A DNA stretch of 64,000 bases from Endotrypanum monterogeii (Eukaryota > Euglenozoa > Kinetoplastea > Trypanosomatida > Trypanosomatidae): NCBI GenBank assembly GCA_000333855.2, contig CM007316.1, positions 62,001 through 126,000 on the forward strand. The letters run 5' to 3'. A program made the translations under genes and the position numbers. A model generated the notes under the pieces. That model was not told where the DNA came from. It did no database searches and saw nothing but the letters and a program-made list of their open reading frames with translations. Below are positions 42,201 through 52,200 of this stretch, piece after piece (positions within the stretch are counted from its first letter, which is position 1; each line of letters starts with the position of its first letter).

Positions 42201-44252
42201 ACGGAAGTCAAAGTATGACATCTTGTCCGTGTCGGAGTCGTAGACCCAGACGCGTGTATCTGGCTCCGCAAGGGAACGCAGACTAGTCATCAGGGCAACT
42301 CGTCTGCCTTGCGCATTCACTCGTGCCGAGGTGACGTACACCTCCTGCACGTTGTCACCAGGCCCCTCAGTTGCTGGTGCGCTGTTTCTATGGTCTGTGA
42401 CACTTGGCTGCGATAAACTGGGAAATGTCAGCGGGCGAGCTGGGCCCACCTGTCGCAAATCTCGCGACGAGACGCGCGCGAGTCGGAGGTAATTCTTCGA
42501 CGATACCGCCACAAGGTAGTCGTTCATGATGTCTATGATCACTGGAACACCCTCGGGCTCGGTGAAAGTCATCTGTGCGATGGGGGCGAACTGAATCGTC
42601 TCGAATACGACACGATTGCCTTTGACATAGATAAGGCCATCGCGGTGAAGGGCGAATGCGGGGCTTGTGGCGGGCACAAAGTTCACTAATGTAAACTGCG
42701 ATGTGGCCTCGTTGATGGTGTAAAGATCGATCTGCACCCCATTCCAAATTGCTATGTTTGGAAATGCGATGGAGAGCCCACGGACGTTGCCCTTGCTGCG
42801 CAGCAGGCACTGGCACCCTGTGACGCTCTCAATTACAACCATATCCGCCGAAATTTGCGTCGCCGCAGCGACACCATCCCAGGAGCGCTTTCGGATGGTC
42901 TCGTGCAGCACCTGCAACTGCGAACCACCGCGGCACACCGCCATGTCGCCAGGGGCTGTGAAGACTACTCGGTCAACGCACTTGCCGACCTGATGCACCG
43001 CCAGCGCCTCCCACTGGCTAGCGATGCCAGCGGCCGCAGTGAACAGGGAGCTGCTCGTAATTCTCTCATTGAGTACTCCAGGGGGGCCGTTTGCGGATAG
43101 CGACGCCGCGCTGCGCTTAAAGACAACCAGAGTGCCCTCCACAGTGCCAGCAGCCATGATGCCTCGGGTTGAGTGAACTGCCAAACACGACACGTGCACG
43201 TCAGGCTGTGGAAGCGATAGAACATCCATCGACTCACTCGAGAGGTCGAGAATCCGAAGGTGATCATCGCCACCGCCGAAGGCCACCACGCCAGGGGATG
43301 CCCACACCATTGACATGACAAGTCGTTCACCGGTTGCAGCACAGACAGCAGCAGCGGAGGAGGAAGTGAAAAGCTTCCGCCGCAGTGTTGAGGTGCCCTT
43401 CATATCTTCACCCACTCGATACACATCAATCGTGAAGGCCGTACTGAGCGTAACAAGAGTACGACTTGAAGAGTCGTACAGCACCGACACAATCACTTCC
43501 TCCCGCGTTACACATGGGAACAATTGCTGATTCTCGTTGAGGGCAAGCACAGAAGTGCTGCCGTCTGCAAGAAGAAAGTTAATGTCGTCGTCACTACCTC
43601 CCGTAGCAGCAGCAGGGGAGGCGCCCCGGTGCCCATTGAGAGCGGAGGAGAGGTGAGCGGTGCTTCCAGTGACGTGCATAACGCGCACCACCGCTTCGTG
43701 GGTCTGGACGGACCACAGGGGCTTTAGTTTGAAGTCGACACTCGCCTCGTTTGCGTTTTGCTCCAAAGTCCACATCACCACCTGTCGCTGCTGCGAGGTG
43801 GAGGCAAGGTAAAGACCCCGCGCGGACCACTCGAGAGCCAGCACCGCACCAGCGCCGTGCTCGCGCACCGCACCCTCTACATTGTTGTGGACAGCCGCTG
43901 ATGCCTCCATAAACTCGATGGTGCTGCTTGCAGAAACTACAGTATCATTTGCGCCGGAGACAGAGTTGCGCAACGATGGCATTACCCACAAAGACATCTT
44001 CCCGCTGCTCCAGCCAATAGCAAGAAGCGGTTCAGTTGGGTGCCACGCCAATGACGTCGGCTGCTGCGTCCGTCCTGTTGCATCGGCAGGCTCTGACACC
44101 GAGGCCCGCACCTCACCCTCATTGCTTGTGATCAGTACCGACGGGGGATTCACCCACGCGGTGGCGAGGAGCGGCTTGCACGGGTGAGCTGCAATGAGAT
44201 GCTCCTTCAGCTGCCCCTCGTGCTCTGGGGTGTTCACCACAAAAAGAGACAT
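39297..44252 (-). CDS. IFT140: Intraflagellar transport protein IFT140 (IFT-A core)
   Basis: A 1651-residue protein with the IFT140 layout: two N-terminal WD40 propellers (about 1-620) and a long TPR-like helical solenoid to the C-terminus. Diagnostic stretches include PTSLAWHPTEPLLAIGWSSG in the first propeller, VSCLAVHSTRGIMAAGTVEG at its end, and the solenoid blocks AYRCVKSIKNPAAWQGLARL, DYRKAVEMLLFAKHFDEALK and LCEVHNVTLTDEMAESMTSD, which match the end region of IFT140. IFT140 is a core subunit of the IFT-A complex, needed for retrograde flagellar transport and for import of membrane proteins. It is slightly longer than animal orthologues. The frame opens at 44357, but an acceptor AG at 44306 lies inside the first 18 codons, so the ATG at 44252 (MSLFVVNTPEH) is the start. 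WDR19/IFT144 is the nearest alternative. Confidence 0.92.
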   Translation of the reverse strand: MSLFVVNTPEHEGQLKEHLIAAHPCKPLLATAWVNPPSVLITSNEGEVRASVSEPADATGRTQQPTSLAWHPTEPLLAIGWSSGKMSLWVMPSLRNSVSGANDTVVSASSTIEFMEASAAVHNNVEGAVREHGAGAVLALEWSARGLYLASTSQQRQVVMWTLEQNANEASVDFKLKPLWSVQTHEAVVRVMHVTGSTAHLSSALNGHRGASPAAATGGSDDDINFLLADGSTSVLALNENQQLFPCVTREEVIVSVLYDSSSRTLVTLSTAFTIDVYRVGEDMKGTSTLRRKLFTSSSAAAVCAATGERLVMSMVWASPGVVAFGGGDDHLRILDLSSESMDVLSLPQPDVHVSCLAVHSTRGIMAAGTVEGTLVVFKRSAASLSANGPPGVLNERITSSSLFTAAAGIASQWEALAVHQVGKCVDRVVFTAPGDMAVCRGGSQLQVLHETIRKRSWDGVAAATQISADMVVIESVTGCQCLLRSKGNVRGLSIAFPNIAIWNGVQIDLYTINEATSQFTLVNFVPATSPAFALHRDGLIYVKGNRVVFETIQFAPIAQMTFTEPEGVPVIIDIMNDYLVAVSSKNYLRLARVSSRDLRQVGPARPLTFPSLSQPSVTDHRNSAPATEGPGDNVQEVYVTSARVNAQGRRVALMTSLRSLAEPDTRVWVYDSDTDKMSYFDFRSRNETPNAVYWNTPEPNTSSIGEFEYLLLACETHQMPTDCKKGAPEEMAVTPTLGEDEDITQQNNQITDRPRGQENLPEALPDMENYAEKKVEMEDARHGSVGATNYVSQLVHNIVTLFATHNGLVVQNVASMRRYQICLVGLTIPDFLLASVKINGNPSAAEDYVIEQKRLRDFEGLKSDKDVAVREALMKFSYYSTIGNMDEAYRCVKSIKNPAAWQGLARLCVTSGRLDVAAVCLATMEDCVAARALREAMEEYPNDQGIQLATLALGLGMVEEAQELLRKSKRYDLMSDVYMACGKFEHAQRHSERFDRVHIRPVAYKYAQFMESLQNMDAAIMWYYNAKCAGTDVPRIFFQTNRMHELRQLMLPQSQPPSSSTSPSTASGQPARDERQTTFGAILPQNRELLLWWAHHSERRRNVQEALRFYHAGEDVYNIVRILCTMTPPKLENAVQLVQKEMDKARARFQQQQAFSAAAPGRGGDDEGEPDPVGAAYFVAQLYERQGSVQQALQYYQIAGAYRSGVRIAWKMEQYSVVVSLASRSSDERLMLETAVALEKQQFYDKAVQLYRRVGAVQCALDACVRGGLYETLHEVSARLASGTTDPVVFLGMADHFQKEGDYRKAVEMLLFAKHFDEALKLCEVHNVTLTDEMAESMTSDVGKLSVEERHAALRKVAHIAKDQGSWSLACKKYTQAGDRVKAMKMLIRGGETEKVIFFANHSRNAEIYTMAANYLQSQNWGTDTKIYQSILVFYTKAKAWANLLAFYESCAQLQIDENRNYPSALRALEDCIRMAADYPASRANIDGDKVEQLKRRTEILRKFVKAQRTVDSMVIANRGSDEEKAKAESVIASCSDIIKRSRPASPDHQLIHDALRIGDVFALMVRFYYDKLGESNNALKVLESMPKHGADPQLFIEVDYMEKICQANGKSLASVLPGVTAANTSTAGWEGVRKASADTQRSSVVDEVD

Positions 44253-45284
44253 ATGATCGTGCTGTGCGTGTATGGGAAGTGAAGACGTACAAGTATTGAA
44301 TTTCACTACAACAAAAAAAGAAAAACTGAACAAGCGGCTGCGATACGTCGAAGACACTACTCTGCAGCGCCGTAGATCTGGTTTGGGGGTTTGTAGGCCT
44401 TATCGATAATGTGGCTTTACGTTCCACTAAAAGGCAGAAGAAATAGGAGGGGTGATGCGCACAACACAACGCCGATATGCGCACGCACGCCCACACACGG
44501 GAACACACACAATAAAAATGCACCAAAGAAACTACCTAGGAAGAGGGCAGTGACGTGGTGGTGCGTTGCCTGGGTATCCCGGACCGGTCGCCCAGCCGCC
44601 TTGATCTTTTACCTCGGAAGCGAAAGATGAGGTGACGCGGTGCCGTAGTTCGAGTGGTCTACCGCAAGGAGAGATATGGGCATCCACTGCTCTAATTCAA
44701 AAATCGGGCTGGTGCGCAAAGCACTTGCCAGGGAAAGGGATCGAAAGAAGAGAGGTCATGGATGGATGAATAGATGGACGAATTGATGGATAGGTAGCAC
44801 CCAAAAAAAGGTGAACAGCGGCAGAGATAGACCGGAAAAAAAGTAGAAGCAGAAGGATGAGGGAAGTAAGGGCCTCGATTTTCAGAGCCGACACCTCTGA
44901 GAAGCACAGTGGTGCAATGTCAAGGAAAAAGAATGCTCTCCCGGTGTGGTGCATAGCGTGCCCCGCGGCTAGTTGCCCAGACACAGAGGTCACGAATGAG
45001 TGCCGGGAGATTTATTCGAAAAATTTTCCTGGACAGGAGACAGGAGGAAGAAACGAATTTTGCTTCACAAGAATGAACATGCAGCGCTCTGCAACACACA
45101 GCACCGGAGAGCCCTGTGAAAAGAAACCGCAGGCAGCATACCTACGGAGGAAAAAAAAAGGGGGGGAGATACGGCTGGGTGCGGGAAAAAATGAGTTGAA
45201 AGCCATCAAAAAAGGTGAAAAAAGACCCCCTCCGCGCTTGACGGCGAAAAAAAAAAATGGAAGTAACCTTTCGGCTACATCCTC
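44253..45284. other. Gene-free intergenic/UTR stretch
   Basis: No supported gene and no tRNA fold found. Expected to contain the 3' UTR of the glycosylase gene and the IFT140 leader. Contains a GGATGGATGAATAGATGGA-type run near 44758-44785. Confidence 0.7.
44306..44330 (-). promoter_or_regulatory. Predicted trans-splice acceptor of IFT140
   Basis: On the minus strand CAGTTTTTCTTTTTTTGTTGT leads directly to AG at 44307-44306, giving a 53-nt leader before the ATG at 44252 and excluding the 35-codon upstream extension. Confidence 0.75.
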
Positions 45285-46229
45285 TCAAAAAACCTTTTTA
45301 TCTGCGTGTTGTGGCTTCAGGAAAGATGTGTGCGCTCCCACCAAGGGAATGGACAGGTGCGCGGAAACAGCACGACGATAGTGCAATGTTTTCTCCGCGA
45401 GGTTGAGTGGGAGTGCCCGTGACGTCGATGGACCACGATGAATCCAGAGAACATTGCGAAAGACACACGCCTCATTCGGCATCCATTTGAGCTTCCCCCC
45501 TATGGTCGGAATATTGTAACTTTCTTGGCGCGTATCGGAAAGCACCTCCACGGGCAATCCTGCACTCGTGTAGAAATTTCCATGAACTGAGAGACATCGC
45601 AACAGCATCGTCAGAGCAAGCGTGCCGGTTGCTATGATGCCTGCACACTGGGGAGTGTGCACGAGAACATCCCCCACGACATCGGTGTACTCGAGCACTT
45701 CGATATTGTTGTCGGCTGAGTTGCCAAGGTGACGGCGAGCTCGTCGGCACATGTCAAAAAAACCAACCGGCTGCCGACCGGCAAAGCGGAGAATACGAGC
45801 CTCATCCAGTGTCCGAGCCACAGCACCACGGCGTCGTGATTGTGGAGACGATAGAAATGTCGAGGGGGTGCTCTCAATGGGAGTATAGAATGCCTCCGCA
45901 TCGTCGTAAAAAACAAGGCCGAGAACCCTCCACATATCATTATTGGGGTTTGGATAGTAGAAGTGTATGCTCCTCTTCACCGGGGGAAAACTCCCACAGA
46001 TCAACACACGGCTGCCAGCGTGGACAGCTGGGCCGGTTGGGTGATATTCACCCACCACGGGTGCTGCTTTCTCAGCTCCAGAAGCGCGACGATCGACGGC
46101 AGTGTTTTCAAGTACAGTGGCGGCCTTATGCCTGCCTGGACGCATTGCCGTCCAACAACGCACCGCAGCACGCTTCTTTGCAGGTGCGCGGGTGACCCCT
46201 TTTCCATTCTGAAATCTTGAGAGCACCAT
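45285..46229 (-). CDS. Uracil-DNA-glycosylase-fold protein, resembling hypoxanthine-DNA glycosylase (UDG family 6)
   Basis: A 314-residue protein. After a basic, probably disordered N-terminus (~75 residues) comes VLICGSFPPVKRSI and FYYPNPNNDMWRVLGLVF, matching motif A of the HDG-type glycosylases (GSxPS..., YYxxPxNxFWxxL). Then QPVGFFDMCRRARRHLGNSA and DNNIEVLEYTDV match the G-I-x-x-W/F-D...R...S-x-D-x-x-I block, and CAGIIATGTLAL matches the strand before the final motif. These enzymes remove deaminated bases (hypoxanthine, sometimes uracil) from DNA in base excision repair. Inserts between motif A and the second block are longer than in bacterial members. The frame reaches 46313 only via TTG; the ATG at 46229 is used, though the ATG at 46145 is possible because a pyrimidine tract overlaps the first codons. 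Enzyme specificity is inference. Confidence 0.72.
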   Translation of the reverse strand: MVLSRFQNGKGVTRAPAKKRAAVRCWTAMRPGRHKAATVLENTAVDRRASGAEKAAPVVGEYHPTGPAVHAGSRVLICGSFPPVKRSIHFYYPNPNNDMWRVLGLVFYDDAEAFYTPIESTPSTFLSSPQSRRRGAVARTLDEARILRFAGRQPVGFFDMCRRARRHLGNSADNNIEVLEYTDVVGDVLVHTPQCAGIIATGTLALTMLLRCLSVHGNFYTSAGLPVEVLSDTRQESYNIPTIGGKLKWMPNEACVFRNVLWIHRGPSTSRALPLNLAEKTLHYRRAVSAHLSIPLVGAHTSFLKPQHADKKVF

Positions 46230-46656
46230 AACAACAAAAAAGCCATCAGCAGACGAGGAAGGAAGCGTCAACGAACCTTTAGCTGTACGCCAAGCGCCAT
46301 TTGCGCTGCCCAAGTAAACAAAAGTGGGAGAGTCCGGAAACAGCGGGTCTGTGCAACCGTACGAAAGTGTCGACGCACATAGCAGAGAGGTGTGTCCTCC
46401 CTCTAAGAACTTGGAAAGATAATGGCCGATAAAAATACTTTACCAAGGAGCCGCAAGCCTACGCAGTAACGTGTAGAGGAAGAGCCCCCCTCCCTCCATC
46501 CCATCCAGGAGAAGAGAACAAAAAGCTGAAAGGCATGTACGGATTGTCATCCGACAATGCATCAGTATGCATCCCCGTCCAGCCACTCAGGTAGCAAAAC
46601 AAAGACCCTTAGGTGAGGTAGCTTCGCCTTTTTCAAGATGTACTGTCTGCCCTACA
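46230..46656. other. Leader/intergenic stretch upstream of the glycosylase gene
   Basis: No gene seen. A pyrimidine-rich segment (minus strand) near 46235-46265 overlaps the first codons and may carry the trans-splice site. Confidence 0.5.
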
Positions 46657-47294
46657 TATATCTATACATATGTATATGAGCTGGACACGACAAGTCACAC
46701 GTCCATCGTGTAGCACGAAGCAGAAGGGAGCGGGCGTCACAGCAAACAGCAAGCCAGTCACATCAGCACAACCTCTGTTCCATACACTGCCCAGCAGGTC
46801 GCCACACAGTCGCACCCGCCATACCGACCCCCGCGTCGCACATCCCTCGAGGTGGCACCGAATCCCCGCAACCACCCACAGCCATTAGGTAGCGTGGGGG
46901 ACCGGAGGAGAGATGCTCGACTCACACTGATGCTTTCCACGTCATGTGGACCACACACACAGACACATTATTCTTGTCGTAAGACGCGTCACCATAGAAA
47001 CATGCAGGGACGGAGTCCTGAAACAAAGAAAAGCGAAACACAGAACGGACATCCATGCACGGTGTCTGGATTTGACTCCTGAGGCGACCATGCGCGGCTC
47101 GTCAGTGACGGAGAGAGAATAGAGTCAGACCACACCACTCACCCACGCGCTGTACGATTTGGCAGAGTCTCCAATAGCCACAGCCTAAGATACACAGACA
47201 TATCCCTCCCCCCCCCCTCGGCCGACATGGGTCGGCAAAGGAAAGGTGCTGCAATTCAACAAGACGACGACATCCTGACCCGGGTGCCCACACC
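46657..47294. repeat. Dispersed 0.64-kb direct repeat, copy 1
   Basis: This 638-bp segment is nearly identical to 53930-54563 in the same orientation. Visible differences are two substitutions (GGTGGCACC versus GGTGGCAGC; CACGGTGTC versus CACAGTGTC), a C-tract length change and one GAC unit (GACGACGAC versus GACGAC). It begins at TATATCTATACATATG and ends at GGGTGCCCACACC. No protein-like frame of its own; short frames occur identically in both copies. Size suits a short degenerate retroposon (SIDER) but no diagnostic signature was identified. Confidence 0.9.
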
Positions 47295-47771
47295 GTGCAA
47301 AAAATGAAAATAATAATGTGTCCTGCTGCGATCAGGGAGCGTTCCCTTCCCTTCCTCACCCCCGCCTCCATCGTTGAGGTTCAAAGAAGTCTTCAAAAAA
47401 AAAAGGAGTAGTCGATAAGGGGGAGAGGGAAGACTGATGCTTCGTCAACTTTACAAAGCAGAGCTCATTCACCTCAGCGTACGCGAGACGTGTCTCCTTG
47501 TCCGGCTGTCAGATCCTACTTCTTTACCGGCCACCGATCCAACCCTCACGATGTCAAGCACCTCGCACTCATCTCACATCGACCTAAATGCCTGACACTC
47601 GCCGAGCAATACGAAACACTGCACTTTCACTAATCATGTGCAGCCCTCGCCGCGTATTCGTGCCAACAGAGGCGTCTGAGCCACCGTGCTGCCTTCGACA
47701 AACGTGACCCTTGAAGCGTCCGTGGCAGCAAGTAAGGAATCAAACTAATGAGTACTCCGCTAGCCGCATCA

Positions 47772-47809
47772 GAAGGCCGTGGTTGATTCTTACATCAACC
47801 ACGGCTTTC
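47772..47809. repeat. 16-bp inverted repeat with 6-nt loop
   Basis: The arms GAAGGCCGTGGTTGAT and ATCAACCACGGCTTTC pair fully except for one G-T pair, around the loop TCTTAC. It would form a strong hairpin in RNA or DNA. Confidence 0.85.
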
Positions 47810-48588
47810 GGTAAGCGTGCCAATAACTATCAACCTCGTCTCCAGGATGATCGCTACAACCAGAAAAGCCCTCGCCTCTCGATTCTTGCTGCACTGACGC
47901 CGGTGACAAACGCGTCCCTTGAATATGCACTGAGCTGGAGGCGACTCTCAACCTGGGGAAGTGGAAACTATGTATTTGCTCTGGTCTCAAGACAAGAGAG
48001 CCACATGCACCCTTTGTGTTTGTGTGAAACCCTCAGGACGAGGTGCAACCTCCTTGCGCCTAGGCACGCGCCTGTACAGCGGACCCTTCTGCCGTCTGTC
48101 CCAGCTACGCACCCGACAGACGTGCGGGCTTCGAGGGAGGGCGAGGGGCGCCCTTGGTGCCATGGGCTTTCAACGGTGTCCCGGCTGTTGCATCACGCAC
48201 AGGTGGAGGCGATCCAGGCCCGCCTCCCTTTCTCCTCCTCTTCCGTCCTCTCGCACGACAGTTTGGAAGGCCGGAGGGGGGGAGGGGAGGGAGCGGCAGA
48301 CCCTCCCACCTGATGACGACATTGCCTTGAAAGAGGCGCGGTCATGCAAACATGCGAGCGCCATGTACACAGGCTGCGAGCCACGGCTGACGTGGTGGGG
48401 GCCGTGCAATGCAAAGCACCCGAGGGGTGTAAGGGGCGAGCGTGATGGATGGCGGGGGCACGAGGCAATCCACGCCAGCCCAATCTGTTGTGAGCGAGCG
48501 TGTCGAGTGCGCAGGGTCTGCTGTCTCCGACGGAGTGGGTTGGTGTGTCCTGGCGGCGCTAAAGCCGACGAGGGCGCTCCGAACGCTG

Positions 48589-49040
48589 NNNNNNNNNNNN
48601 NNNNNNNNNNNNNNNNNNNNNNNNNNNNNNNNNNNNNNNNNNNNNNNNNNNNNNNNNNNNNNNNNNNNNNNNNNNNNNNNNNNNNNNNNNNNNNNNNNNN
48701 NNNNNNNNNNNNNNNNNNNNNNNNNNNNNNNNNNNNNNNNNNNNNNNNNNNNNNNNNNNNNNNNNNNNNNNNNNNNNNNNNNNNNNNNNNNNNNNNNNNN
48801 NNNNNNNNNNNNNNNNNNNNNNNNNNNNNNNNNNNNNNNNNNNNNNNNNNNNNNNNNNNNNNNNNNNNNNNNNNNNNNNNNNNNNNNNNNNNNNNNNNNN
48901 NNNNNNNNNNNNNNNNNNNNNNNNNNNNNNNNNNNNNNNNNNNNNNNNNNNNNNNNNNNNNNNNNNNNNNNNNNNNNNNNNNNNNNNNNNNNNNNNNNNN
49001 NNNNNNNNNNNNNNNNNNNNNNNNNNNNNNNNNNNNNNNN
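48589..49040. other. Assembly gap (452 N)
   Basis: Run of N between a GC-rich segment and a TA microsatellite. Confidence 1.

Positions 49041-49073
<33 letters not shown>
49041..49073. repeat. TA microsatellite at gap edge
   Basis: Uninterrupted TA dinucleotides immediately right of the N gap; its true length is unknown. Confidence 0.9.
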
Positions 49074-49076
<3 letters not shown>

Positions 49077-49231
49077 CCAGTGCAGAAATTGAAAAGAGCG
49101 TCGATACATCACCCATTCGCATAATGTAAGACCTGAATGCACCCTTGATTTGGCTGTGACCATAATCTCGAGGTATTTACCCCATCGTGCCCCCCCCTCC
49201 CCGTACCGTGGAGCTGCACCTTTCAGCGGTA

Positions 49232-52200
49232 TTATTCTATGTGAGCATCATCATCATCCCACTGCAGTTTGTGGTAGCGCCGTGTGGTGTCTGGATCGCG
49301 TACCATGGTTGCCCTTTGGAGAACCGGTGTCCGTATTGGTCCCTCTGTTGCTCTGGAATCCAGCAGCGCAGGAGGCTCTCGATGCACAATCGAGTCATCC
49401 TCCACGCTGGAAAAGGGGAAGGTTGTGATGGAGTCACTCGTCGGTCCGCCGCCGGCCAGCTCGCCCTTGGAGTACACATGTCGCGATTTGGTATTCGCCG
49501 GCTCTAGCGCCGTTGAAACCGCTATATCGCCGCAGAGAGATGGTACTCGCGTGTCTAGTACACAAGTAGCCCTGTTGAGCTCTCCTCGGGCCATTTTTAG
49601 CTGCTGCTCCAGAAGGGCGATCGCCTCGTTTTGTGAGGAGATACGTCGCTCAGCCCTTTCGAGTTTCTCTTGGGTGGCTAATGCGTCTTCGGAGATTTCA
49701 CTCTGCGCTAGAGACCCTTTCTGCTCAGCTACACTGGACAACTGCTTACCAAGCACAGCCGACTGCCACTTTGCCATGGACTCAGCCCGTTGCAACTGAG
49801 CCTTCACCAGCACACGGCCCGCTACAGCGTCTAGTAAGTCCACGTAGTACATCTCGAGCACTGCGTAGTAACAGCTGAGGAAGGCTGCGTGCAGCTGAGA
49901 CAACTGCTTGTCATCCTCGCAGATGAGGGGGAGGGTGGACGCCGAGGTGAGGCGGCTAGAAGGACAGTTACGCGAGGCACAGAAAACATTCGAATTGACT
50001 GAAACGCTCTCTGGGAGCGATCGCATCGGATCTGCATGCAGCGCAACCGATGCTGTGCCGATCTGGTGCATTTCCCTTTGCAGGATGTTTGTTTCCTGCG
50101 CCAGCAAAAACTCGCAACGTGTTAAGTGCCACGCGAGAAGGGCCTCCGAACTGTTCGCCATACACGCCTCCATCACAGTCCAGCCCATGGAGACCCCTCC
50201 GTTTATCAGGAAATCGCTGCGGTACTTTGAAGGATTATTCTTCGAGTGGAAAGAGAGCGTTGTTTCGTTCGCTGCGATGAGTGTGTCCAAACGAGCGATT
50301 GCTTCATTATACAGGCGATGTTTCCGAGAGTACTTCACGAGGGTGTAGATAGAAGCGAAGCAAATGAATACACTTGTGGTGTGAAAATAGAAAAAAAAAC
50401 GTGGAGAGCGTCTATTGATCGAAACGGCTCTGCTATCCTGAACAGTGTGCGCCGGCGTTCCCTGGAACACCCATGCTAGCTGCCCTCGCACAGGGGTGTG
50501 CGCCAGCATCTGAATGAAAGCGTCTGTGGGAGTCGCATTAGCAGGCAACTTATTGAGCTCCTCTTCGATAGCCTTGCGCACACCACCGCAGACCAGTAAA
50601 TTGTGCTGCGTAACTTGCAGGCACGCCTCGTTTGAAGTGTCAGCGACAGCCGCATGAAACTCCTGCCGCACCCTGTGGACTGCTTCTTGATGTACGACTT
50701 CAAGAGACTCAAGCTGCGCAGTGTGCGAGGCAATTTGAGCGCTCATATTGCGCAGCTGCGCTTCCTGGAGTCTCGGAGGGGTTTCCCTTCGCGCCTGGCA
50801 CTCCTCACGAACTCGCTGAAGACTCGCCTCGTAATCCACTTCGTTTTCTCCCGTGAAGCTTCCACACACCACTCCAGCTCGCTGGCCCTTCAACCTGGCG
50901 TCCTCTACCTCTCGTTGCATGTGCGTAGATGCCGCCGCGGCGCTGCGGTTGAGCATCGACACCTCCCTGGCAAGACGCTCTGCACAAACAACCTCGGCTT
51001 TCCACCGCGCAGCGGTGCTCACGACGCGCGTCTCTTCACGAAGCGCCGCCAGCTTTGCCTCGCACTGCAGCTCAGCACTAGAAATCCGCGCCATGAGGGA
51101 GGCATTCCACTGCGCACGTTCGGTGTCAAAGTGAACTCGATCCCGTTCGGAAGCATTCGCACACGCGATCACTCGTTTATCGGCCTCGGCCCTGGATACT
51201 GCCAGTGCCTCATAGAGATGCGCAAAGACAGCAGCGGCACCCCTACGAACCCCCGACACGTTCTTGCTCAAAAGATCGTTACACCCTGTCTCTGCCCCCT
51301 GCGCTGAGCGCTGCTCCCTTCTCCGGAAACCTCTTTCCAATGCACTTCGCTCAAGAGCGCACTTCTTAAAAGCAGTGACCTGACGTACATAAGCAGTGTC
51401 TAGAAGGCGCTGCGTGTCACGTATACGCTGTGCACAACCTTGCGCCGCCGTCATCAATTGCGCTGCACACCTCCTCCGCTCTACCTCACAGGTGGTGAAG
51501 TTCTCGTCGGAGACAGCGGCGGCGAAGTCTACCGGAGACTCCACACTCCTCCGCTGACGCAGCGCCAAGCGACTCGCCCGATCAGACACATTTGCCATCA
51601 ACCGGGAAGCACGCAGACAACAATCTTTAAGAGGATTGTTGCACTCATGCAACTCCCCAAGGACCTCTCCGGCCGAAGCACCGTGCAGTGGTGTCGTCTT
51701 CTTCAGCCATGCTGTGCAATTGCGAAACCTGCGATCCGTATGATACAACAGTAACGGGTACTGTTGATGGCACTCTGCCACCCACGCCTTGCATGCAGCG
51801 CCGACAAGGGCTTTATTTGAAGCCATTCGCCTCTGATAGTTCCCAGCTGAGGTGGCGTAGCTGTACAGCTTCCTTAGATGTGGGAAACTCCACTGCTGCA
51901 GTTTGGCCTCCACAACAGCCCTTCGACTACGCTGCGTCGCCTTCACACCCTCCACCTTCTCTGTCGAGTGATCAGACTCCGACTGTAAAGGATACTCCAT
52001 AGCTGCGTCCCACTCTACTTCAATATCCATAACGAGACCTCCAGCACGCAGTGCCACGTCAACTACACGTGTCGCATTGAGGTGGTCTCTCAGCAGCTCC
52101 TGTAGATCATCCCTCGCCAAACTCCCCACCTCCCGGGGGTGTTCGTCCAACAAAGATGACCACAGCGAACCCTCCAGCATTCGTGTGTGCACTGTTCGTA

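Larger units (their letters stand above)
47295..49231. other. Gene-free stretch with GC-rich segment and 452-N gap
   Basis: Lies downstream of the 1432-residue membrane-protein gene. From about 48000 to 48588 it is GC-rich and poor in homopolymers, unlike other intergenic DNA here, and it ends at the N gap (48589-49040), beyond which is a TA repeat. Frames on either strand lack protein character. Confidence 0.6.

Noticed and set aside
44550..44690. Possible tRNA-like segment (contains GTTCGAGTGG)
   Set aside because: No acceptor stem or cloverleaf could be paired around it.
46633..47082. Short frames repeated identically at 53864-54355
   Set aside because: They are identical because the whole DNA repeat is identical; there is no sign of coding constraint such as third-position changes only.
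47711..49124. Plus-strand open frames of 200 and 387 codons beside the N gap
   Set aside because: Strand is opposite to all other genes, composition is not protein-like, and the longer one is mostly N plus TA repeat.
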